From assembly GCA_903917425.1 (NCBI GenBank), contig CAIXAQ010000438.1:1-5125 (forward strand): 5,125 nt of DNA, given 5' to 3'. Both the position numbers and the translations under genes were made by a program. The notes beneath the pieces are model-generated. The model saw nothing but the letters and a program-made list of their open reading frames with translations. It searched no databases and was not told the origin of the DNA. This document shows, one piece after another, positions 1-5,125 of this stretch (position 1 is the first letter of the stretch; each line of letters begins with the position of its first letter). The DNA is from an uncultured Bacteroidales bacterium (lineage in GTDB: Bacteria; Bacteroidota; Bacteroidia; Bacteroidales; UBA4417).

Positions 1-838
1 AGCGCTGTATCAGCGAAAATGATACCAAAGCCACAACAAAAAGCCCAGCAAACAGAGCTGTTTTTTTTAGCGAAAAATTCTGTTTTGTACCGATTCTGCG
101 TATGATAAAAAACAAAGCCAAGGCAATAATCAATAAAGCCAATCCAAAATAGAATGCCCTTGCACTCATAAATAAAATGGCCAACGCACCTGATAAAAAC
201 GATAAATAGCCAATCTTCTTTTTCCAATTTTCGCTAAAGAACATTAACCATAAAGCAGCCGGTATTTTGATAAACAAAGCCGCCGAAAGAATATTTTTAT
301 GCGAATACACTGATTTAATGTCATAGATTGAATCAACGTTTTTGTTAACATATTCCAGAATATGAAAAAACACGGTAAAACATTCGAATAGAAGCAGTAT
401 GGTGAACGCAGTACACAGATGGAGTATGTAGGCGCGATTGCTGCTAAAGATAACATAAAGTACATAAGTTGAAGTGAATACGGAAAACAGTTTGGCGAAA
501 TTTATAATTGACTCCGGCAGATTGTATGCCTGAAAAAACGAAAGCAGCGTAATCGCCATGAACAAGGTATAAGTTAACCCGATGAAATTCCTGAAAAACC
601 CTGATTGTATTTCGGTGCGATGTTTAAAATTCTGGTCTTTTACGAGAACAAGGAACGAAATCAGGTTCAGCAGTGCAAGGGCTGCGAATTTAGGGCCGTT
701 TGAGTCGAGGGTATTGAAATTGGGGGTAAAGACTGGCACAAGCAAATATGCAAGCAGGAGGATGTAATAACCAGGCTTCAATTTAGGGAGGACCTGCTTG
801 CTATGAGCAGGAATTTTGTTCTGAGAAGGTTTTTTCAT
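1..838 (-). CDS. O-antigen ligase/polymerase (Wzy/WaaL) family protein, paralogue A, N-terminal part only
   Basis: This reading frame is open from the ATG at 838 to the left edge and gives 279 residues without a stop; the rest lies outside the window. It is a polytopic inner-membrane protein with about nine hydrophobic segments (near residues 25-40, 51-66, 85-104, 112-131, 137-158, 184-201, 210-225, 229-247 and 260-277). Family signs are the motif SHKNILSA (179-186) and the R-containing motif MSARAFYFGL (224-233), both typical of Wzy/WaaL enzymes that polymerise or transfer lipid-linked glycans. The start is supported by a gapless alignment with paralogue B from residue 1, about 56% identical by hand count. 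The window ends just where the large periplasmic loop carrying the family's His/Glu motif should begin, so the catalytic half cannot be checked. No Shine-Dalgarno sequence is seen. It could be a polymerase, a ligase or an oligosaccharyltransferase. Family membership is secure through its paralogue; intactness is unknown. Confidence 0.9.
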   Translation of the reverse strand, partial: MKKPSQNKIPAHSKQVLPKLKPGYYILLLAYLLVPVFTPNFNTLDSNGPKFAALALLNLISFLVLVKDQNFKHRTEIQSGFFRNFIGLTYTLFMAITLLSFFQAYNLPESIINFAKLFSVFTSTYVLYVIFSSNRAYILHLCTAFTILLLFECFTVFFHILEYVNKNVDSIYDIKSVYSHKNILSAALFIKIPAALWLMFFSENWKKKIGYLSFLSGALAILFMSARAFYFGLALLIIALALFFIIRRIGTKQNFSLKKTALFAGLFVVALVSFSLIQR

Positions 839-872
839 GAAAGTAGTATTAAAATCGATTTTTAAATTATTA

Positions 873-920
873 GCCTGACAGGCCCTCAGATTTATCATTA
901 TTATCAGTTTCCTGATGAGG
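873..920. repeat. Small inverted repeats upstream of paralogue A
   Basis: Two short inverted repeats lie 35 to 85 bases upstream of the ATG at 838: GCCTG-A-CAGGC (873-883), whose one-base centre makes it a near-palindrome rather than a usable RNA hairpin, and ATCAG-TTTC-CTGAT (903-916), which could form a five-pair stem with a four-base loop in the leader RNA. CCTCA (884-888) could also pair with TGAGG (916-920). They could be an operator or leader structure, but stems of this size occur often by chance. Confidence 0.25.
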
Positions 921-997
921 ACCCGGTCGCAGTATTGCCGGTTTTTACGAGGTTATATTGTGGTGTATTGAAAGAAAATTCAGAAATGTTAAGTCTT

Positions 998-1021
998 AGG
1001 TTAAGGGTGAGGTTAAGGTTG
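998..1021. repeat. Degenerate tandem hexamer array, four units
   Basis: Four consecutive six-base units are read on the plus strand: AGGTTA, AGGGTG, AGGTTA, AGGTTG. Units one and three are identical, and the other two differ from them by two bases and one base. The nine-base string AGGTTAAGG recurs exactly 12 bases apart (998-1006 and 1010-1018). The last unit also lies in an imperfect inverted repeat, AAGGTT (1015-1020) with AACCTT (1036-1041). It lies in non-coding sequence. No function can be assigned; it may be a short slippage product or a remnant of a longer intergenic repeat. Confidence 0.55.
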
Positions 1022-1114
1022 AATGGAAAAAATTTAACCTTCTTCTAATTCTAAGTTATTTAAAAATCGCTCAGTATGAAGGACATAGACTTCCGTAAAA
1101 TGAGTTTCAAATTT

Positions 1115-1261
1115 TCACCTGCAATTATCTTCCAGTACTGTTATTAGCGATGTATTTTGAACCACTTTCTTAATTTTCAGCGACAGGTCATTAGCATAAC
1201 CGATTAAGTCAATTGATTTTTGGGTAAGCACGAATGACCTAAGAACACGGAGGAGCGTCAT
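1115..1261 (-). CDS. Possible small ORF or gene remnant, 48 codons
   Basis: An ATG at 1261 opens a 48-codon frame that ends in TGA at 1115-1117, between the two ligase-family genes and on the same strand. The middle part, around KSIDLIGYANDLSLKIKKVV (residues 15-34), looks like an amphipathic helix, which is why it is listed. I do not recognise the protein, there is no ribosome binding site, and the frame lies in otherwise non-coding DNA. It may be a decayed fragment of a longer gene or a chance ORF; chance is the more likely explanation. Confidence 0.12.
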   Translation of the reverse strand: MTLLRVLRSFVLTQKSIDLIGYANDLSLKIKKVVQNTSLITVLEDNCR

Positions 1262-1358
1262 CGGTTTGTAAAAATGACGTTGTGAGCTTTTGTGAGGAAC
1301 AACACGAAAGGATTACCTTGGGTGAGATTGTTCGCACGGTAAGGAATAGCAGTAGATT

Positions 1359-3809
1359 TTATTTTAATATAAATTGCGGGGAATTCTGATCGGTTTTTCC
1401 AACAGGGATATTCTTCCCACAATAATTTTCATAATTTGTCAGACCTTCCGGGCTTCCTTTTTCCATGGCTAATTTAAAGTTCTTACATGCAGCATCCCAT
1501 TTCTTGAGACCAGCAAGATTGATGCCTCGGAGATTAATTAAAAAGCCCCTTTCAGCGGGTCTTGACTTGATTGCTTTATTGACATCCTGTATGCTTTTAG
1601 TATACTCTCTGAGGTAATAATAACACACTGCGCGGGATTTAAATGCCTCTGAATATTTTGGTTTTTTTACAATGAAGTCATTAAGCAGAATTATAGCTTC
1701 GTGATACTTCTTACTGACCATAGCTTCCATGGCCTGATCATATAATCCTTTATATGGCTTGTAATATTCATAATCACGTAACTCCGTCCTACGGCTCCTA
1801 ATTATTTCATTTTTAGGTAAATAAAGGATGGCAGAATCGAGTATGTGAATTGCTCTTTTTGGTTTACCCATTTGCTCAAATTGCCTGGCTGCCTGCAGCC
1901 AGGCATCGGGGTTTGTTTTAACTAACTTCAGATAACGTTTTAACTGATGAACCGCTTCCTTTTGTTCTCCTGAATGAAATAATTTCGAACTTAGAATCAG
2001 GGCCATATCACCAAGCCGGGGTTTTAACTTGTTTGCTTTTCGTCCCCAGTTCAGTTCATTTACACTATCTCCAAGGTAATCATAAGCCATACTCAGGTAA
2101 TATTCACGCCGTCCGTCATAAGGACTCGGGTTATCCGCCAGCATAAGTTTGACAGCTTCATCTGAATGGTTTTCATGCATGAGGTAGCGTGCAATATAAG
2201 TGCTGATAGGCGCCCCATCCGAAGTGAGATTTGGTATGGCGGGGAAGCCATTAATGAAATATGAAGAATTGTATGAATACTTGTTACTTTTCTGATCATC
2301 ATTAATTATCCTCTGAAAATAAAGCGATTGTACATTCATAATGAGTAAAACTTCACCCATGATAAGAAGCAAAGCTATAATTGAAACTGCAACAAATGGG
2401 GTGAACTTTACGGAGAGTTTTTTCAACAGGGGATTTGTTTGGGTCGGCTTATTTAAGAATGAAAACTCATCTCCCGATACTGCTATAGCCAATCCTGCAT
2501 ATATGGCGAAGAGCGATTGAATTTCAGGGCGGTCGTTCGGGAAATTAAAAAATGCGTCCACTCCATATGCCAGTATTCCGAACCCGGCTAGAAAAAGGAA
2601 TTTAATAGTTTCCGGGTTTGAGTCCCGCTTTAGTGTTATACGGATGAAACTCACAATAATGAGAACAAATATACCCAGGTAAGCAATTCCGCCCAAAATA
2701 CCGGTTTCGGCGGTCACTTCTATAAAATCATTGTGATTCTTATAGCTAATGATGAAATTGTCGGATTCCGGGGCCTCATATTTCAATACCTCTACTTTCC
2801 AATTACCGCTCCCAACGCCCATAAAAGGATGCTCCTTGATTAGTAACCACGATCTTTTCCAACAGTTAAGTCTTGCATTGGTTGAGGATTCATCCTGCCT
2901 GATTGTCGACAGCCTTTCGATCAGGCCCGTATTGAATTTCTGGCTTGTGTCCTGGTTAACCGGGTACAGATTCCTTTGAATAATTGTAAAAAGGATCAAT
3001 GCAAAAACGACTATCCCGGCAAATAGCATAGAATTCCGGAAAGGAAGTTTTTTCCTTATTACGAAATGCCTTACTGTAAAATATAATGCCAAGGCCACTG
3101 CTTGTGCTGCAAGACCCAGATAAAATGCCCTCGAGCTTAAAAAAAGCAGAGCCAAAATTCCCAGAAATAATGCAATACCACCCATTTTTTTTCTCGATCC
3201 GGTAGTAAAAAGAATCAGCCAGACAGCAGCTGGAATCTTTATAAACAAAGATGCTGACAGAATATTTTTATGGGAATATACCGATTTAATATCATAGATG
3301 GAGGTGACATTTTTTCCTATGTACTGTGAAATATGGTAGAACACAGTTGCACAATCGAAAAGAAGAACAATTACGAGCGCTGTAACTGCAGGAATTACAT
3401 ACCCACTGTTGCTCCGGAATATAACATAAATCGCATATATTGAAGCAAATACGCTAAATATTTTGGCAAAGTTGATAATGGATTCGGATATATTACCGGC
3501 CTGAATAAATGATAATAAAGAGAATAGCAAAAAAATGGTGTACGCCAAACCGATCAAATTCCGAAAAAAACCAGACTGAATTTCCGGACGATTCCTAAAA
3601 TCACGGTCGTTATATAAGACAATAAGCGAAACCAGGTTGAGTATTCCTATAACAACGAATTTAGGTCCGTTGGAGTCGAGCGTACTGAAATTGGGGGTAA
3701 ATGCAGGGACAAACAAGTATGCAAATAAAAGAAGGCTGAATGAATGTTTAAGCTGGCTGTCTGTTTGTTTTTTTTGCTTTCTAGCGTTTACTTTTACTGT
3801 TTTATCCAT
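1359..3809 (-). CDS. O-antigen ligase/polymerase (Wzy/WaaL) family protein with C-terminal TPR region, paralogue B
   Basis: 816 residues, starting at the ATG at 3809. A TTG at 3818 would add three residues, but the ATG makes the N-terminus the same length as paralogue A. Thirteen hydrophobic segments can be picked by eye; nine lie before residue 278 and the last spans about 470-492. The Wzy_C-type core covers roughly 200-400: SHKNILSA (179-186), LSSRAFYLGL (224-233, Arg227), EHPFMGVGSGNW (326-337) and NHNDFIEVTAETGILG (358-373, with His359, Glu364 and Glu368). This last motif sits in the loop that holds the key His in WaaL-type ligases. Residues 566-785 form about six TPR-like helix pairs, clearest at 632-664, 684-717, 718-751 and 754-785, probably for protein binding. 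The family transfers or polymerises undecaprenyl-linked glycans at the periplasmic face. The gene follows an RgpF-like gene by 133 bases. Acceptor and polymerase-versus-ligase role cannot be told from sequence. Confidence 0.93.
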   Translation of the reverse strand: MDKTVKVNARKQKKQTDSQLKHSFSLLLFAYLFVPAFTPNFSTLDSNGPKFVVIGILNLVSLIVLYNDRDFRNRPEIQSGFFRNLIGLAYTIFLLFSLLSFIQAGNISESIINFAKIFSVFASIYAIYVIFRSNSGYVIPAVTALVIVLLFDCATVFYHISQYIGKNVTSIYDIKSVYSHKNILSASLFIKIPAAVWLILFTTGSRKKMGGIALFLGILALLFLSSRAFYLGLAAQAVALALYFTVRHFVIRKKLPFRNSMLFAGIVVFALILFTIIQRNLYPVNQDTSQKFNTGLIERLSTIRQDESSTNARLNCWKRSWLLIKEHPFMGVGSGNWKVEVLKYEAPESDNFIISYKNHNDFIEVTAETGILGGIAYLGIFVLIIVSFIRITLKRDSNPETIKFLFLAGFGILAYGVDAFFNFPNDRPEIQSLFAIYAGLAIAVSGDEFSFLNKPTQTNPLLKKLSVKFTPFVAVSIIALLLIMGEVLLIMNVQSLYFQRIINDDQKSNKYSYNSSYFINGFPAIPNLTSDGAPISTYIARYLMHENHSDEAVKLMLADNPSPYDGRREYYLSMAYDYLGDSVNELNWGRKANKLKPRLGDMALILSSKLFHSGEQKEAVHQLKRYLKLVKTNPDAWLQAARQFEQMGKPKRAIHILDSAILYLPKNEIIRSRRTELRDYEYYKPYKGLYDQAMEAMVSKKYHEAIILLNDFIVKKPKYSEAFKSRAVCYYYLREYTKSIQDVNKAIKSRPAERGFLINLRGINLAGLKKWDAACKNFKLAMEKGSPEGLTNYENYCGKNIPVGKTDQNSPQFILK

Positions 3810-3942
3810 TTGTATCAACTATTTGAATTATTTGCCTGGATTCTGATGAATAATGATGAAAGGAGTTGCATTTTTATTTGGACTTCAGCCTAAACGGACA
3901 GGTGAACACTGAAAAAACAGAAGCCAAATTTGAACCGTAAAA
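3810..3942. other. 133-base spacer between the RgpF-like gene and paralogue B
   Basis: No gene or convincing terminator is seen here. Reading on the minus strand, the palindrome CAAATTTG (3925-3932) is one base off the Bacteroidota -7 box TAnnTTTG. TTTT (3952-3955) lies 19 bases upstream of it, one base off the -33 box TTTG, and inside the end of the RgpF-like coding region. Two mismatches in AT-rich DNA make this only a hint of a promoter for paralogue B. A ten-base-spaced direct repeat of TGATGAA-like sequence lies near 3844-3861. Co-transcription with the gene upstream remains possible. Confidence 0.4.
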
Positions 3943-4986
3943 TTAAATGGTAAAAGAATGATTCACATTGACGACATAACTCCCGTTTTCTGAACTACAG
4001 GATGTATCTGCTAAAATTAGGCCTGCTTTGATCATACTGGCTGAGAATGCCCGTTCCATCGCATGAGCCATTGTTCCATCGAGTTGATTTTCCTCGGGTT
4101 CAAACTCTTTATCGGTAAGGCTTATTTTGAGTAACGGCTGCAGTGCTTCTTTCAAAGCAAAAAACATACTCCCGGCTACGAAATGAAAACCATGTAATTG
4201 GTTGTCTTGCAACTCCATTTTGTTACAAAGCCATTTAACAGTGCTTGCATTGGCGCCATAGTAAAGCGACATGGGAAGAATATGACCTGCTGGCCCCACT
4301 ATCCCGATGTTCCTGTTTTGTTGAAAGACCTGAATGTTTTTGCTTAATTGATCATCTCCGATTAGCTTCATAATCAGATCCTGCCGCCAGGAATTACTTC
4401 TGAGCAGGTGTTCCGAGTTCTTGGTGTGAATTTTCAAGACCAATTGGTAGCCTTCATCAAAAATACGCGGTAATATTTTCAGGAAGGGTAAAATATCCCT
4501 CCCCCTGTTTTCTACAGGTTCTATATGATACCTGAATGTTTCATAGGTTAATATTTCTTTAACCTCATTGTATAATGCATGCGGGGTGGTAATGAACAAC
4601 ATCATTTTTTTATTCCCGCTTGATTTAAGAAGTAGAAGGATTTCCCTGAATATATCCGGGTAAAAAACATGAATCACAACAGCGAGGCTTATGCCTGATT
4701 CACTTTGCTCTTTTGAAGCTGTATTTTTGGGAATATGTAATTTGTACGGTAGAAAAAATCTATGCCGCCAGAAATCGGGGCAAAATACGTTTTTTCCATT
4801 ATCCCGGAAAACCCGTGAATTCTTCCAGTTCTGACATATAGCCCACTTCCGGAACAGAAACGGAAAAACAGCGAAAAGAAAGCCTTTAAGGAGTTCTTTT
4901 CGGGGACGATTCAAAGGCAGAAAACGCCATACCTTGTTGAAATCGTAAATGTTGTATTCGCCGCCAGGCTTGCTTACCTTTTGCAT
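3943..4986 (-). CDS. RgpF-type (rhamnan synthesis protein F family) glycosyltransferase-like protein
   Basis: 347 residues from the ATG at 4986. The C-terminal two thirds match the rhamnan synthesis F family (PF05045 type) by recognisable motifs in order: VVIHVFYPD (103-111), NRGRDILPF (160-168), KIHTKNS (185-191) followed by Trp200, IGIVGP (227-232), FVAGSMFF (269-276) and LDGTMAHAMER (302-312). Proteins of this family take part in building rhamnose-containing cell-wall or LPS polysaccharides and are usually counted as glycosyltransferases; the exact sugar and linkage here are not predictable. Residues 35-50 are hydrophobic and may be a membrane-associating helix rather than a signal peptide. 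The first 95 residues are not recognisable to me. It is shorter than streptococcal RgpF, so it looks like a stand-alone single-domain version. It lies upstream of and in the same direction as the ligase-family gene, which fits a shared glycan locus. Family assignment is firm; the specific reaction is inferred. Confidence 0.88.
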   Translation of the reverse strand: MQKVSKPGGEYNIYDFNKVWRFLPLNRPRKELLKGFLFAVFPFLFRKWAICQNWKNSRVFRDNGKNVFCPDFWRHRFFLPYKLHIPKNTASKEQSESGISLAVVIHVFYPDIFREILLLLKSSGNKKMMLFITTPHALYNEVKEILTYETFRYHIEPVENRGRDILPFLKILPRIFDEGYQLVLKIHTKNSEHLLRSNSWRQDLIMKLIGDDQLSKNIQVFQQNRNIGIVGPAGHILPMSLYYGANASTVKWLCNKMELQDNQLHGFHFVAGSMFFALKEALQPLLKISLTDKEFEPEENQLDGTMAHAMERAFSASMIKAGLILADTSCSSENGSYVVNVNHSFTI

Positions 4987-5125
4987 TTTAGTTTATTGAG
5001 AGGAATTATAGAGTAACGAGATTTTGACTTAGGTATCCCGGCATAGTTCCAAGTCAGCACGTGATGCTGGGTTAGAGAAATTTATCTTAATTTATGTCAT
5101 AGAGTAAGACTAAAGGGCGATTGAT
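4987..5125. other. Leader of the RgpF-like gene and possible tail of an upstream gene
   Basis: On the minus strand one frame enters from the right edge and stays open for 12 codons (ending LVLLYDIN) to a TAA at 5087-5089; the other two minus frames stop sooner. This could be the last residues of a preceding gene but is too short to assign. Between it and the ATG at 4986 are about 100 bases with an inverted repeat, CAGCA-CGTGA-TGCTG (5055-5069), centred close to a CACGTG palindrome (5058-5063). It has no T-run after it, so it is not a standard terminator, and it could equally be an operator or chance. No Shine-Dalgarno sequence precedes the start. Confidence 0.35.

Larger units (their letters stand above)
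839..1358. other. 520-base spacer between the two ligase-family genes
   Basis: This gap is long for two genes in the same direction and contains no gene I can firmly support. It holds a hexamer array (998-1021), small inverted repeats close to the left gene (873-883 and 903-916) and a weak 48-codon ORF (1115-1261), each listed separately. Near the end of paralogue B, GTTGT (1279-1283) and ACAAC (1299-1303) could pair with a 15-base loop; on the minus strand this is followed by GTCATTTTT, a very weak terminator-like arrangement. I found no match to the Bacteroidota promoter pair (TTTG, then TAnnTTTG) reading toward 838. The length of the gap suggests that the left gene may have its own promoter, but the sequence does not show it. 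Confidence 0.6.

Noticed and set aside
244..465. Minus-strand 73-residue ORF
   Set aside because: It overlaps the coding region of paralogue A in another frame. The true frame is supported by a gapless alignment with paralogue B through this interval.
582..767. Plus-strand 61-residue ORF that resembles another plus-strand ORF at 3637-3846
   Set aside because: The likeness (LGPFESRVLKLGV against LGPLESSVLKLGV) arises because both lie antisense to the same conserved N-terminal segment of the two paralogues. It reflects conservation of the minus-strand genes, not a conserved antisense gene.
2093..2302. Minus-strand 69-residue ORF
   Set aside because: It lies inside paralogue B in a different frame and shows no family features.
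2749..2979. Plus-strand 76-residue ORF
   Set aside because: It is antisense to the loop and core motif region of paralogue B and shows no features of its own.
3637..3846. Plus-strand 69-residue ORF
   Set aside because: It is antisense to the start of paralogue B, and part of its length comes from the AT-rich spacer.
3911..3932. Possible terminator after the RgpF-like gene at the CTG-TTTTTT-CAG string
   Set aside because: The stem is only three base pairs and the T-run is the loop rather than the tail, so it does not form an intrinsic terminator.
1..5125. CRISPR array, transposon ends, tRNA or rRNA genes, defence system
   Set aside because: No regularly spaced repeats, terminal inverted repeats, transposase-like frames, cloverleaf-like sequence, or nuclease or toxin domains are visible on either strand.

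Overview
The window looks like part of a cell-surface polysaccharide (O-antigen or capsule-like) biosynthesis locus of a Bacteroidota bacterium. The lineage call is an inference. It rests on the AT-rich DNA, the absence of recognisable Shine-Dalgarno sequences at all three gene starts, the long AT-rich spacers, and the style of the proteins (a Wzy/WaaL-type membrane enzyme with a C-terminal TPR region). No genus can be assigned from the sequence alone.

Every supported gene is on the minus strand, so transcription runs right to left. First comes a stand-alone RgpF-type (rhamnan synthesis F family) glycosyltransferase-like protein (4986 to 3943). After a 133-base spacer comes a full-length polytopic O-antigen ligase/polymerase-family protein with a TPR tail (3809 to 1359, 816 aa). 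After a 520-base spacer comes the N-terminal 279 residues of a second member of the same ligase family (838 to the left edge, cut by the window). The two ligase-family proteins align from residue 1 to 279 with no gap at about 56% identity (156 of 279, counted by hand), so they are a diverged tandem gene duplication. The left copy is easily missed because it has no stop codon in the window.

Functional picture: the RgpF-like protein probably works in the cytoplasm on sugar transfer to a growing glycan. The two membrane proteins would then act on the lipid-linked glycan at the periplasmic face, either polymerising it (Wzy-like) or transferring it to an acceptor (WaaL or oligosaccharyltransferase-like). 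Sequence alone cannot say which copy does which job, or whether both do the same one.

The non-coding parts are modest. The 520-base spacer holds a short degenerate hexamer array (998-1021), two small inverted repeats upstream of the left gene, and a weak 48-codon ORF that may be a gene remnant. The 133-base spacer has only a very weak promoter-like match. The right edge may contain the last 12 codons of another gene. There are no RNA genes, CRISPR arrays or insertion sequences that I can support. I do not see an undescribed system here; the most useful points are the hidden paralogue, the corrected start of the middle gene, and the predicted periplasmic location of the TPR region.
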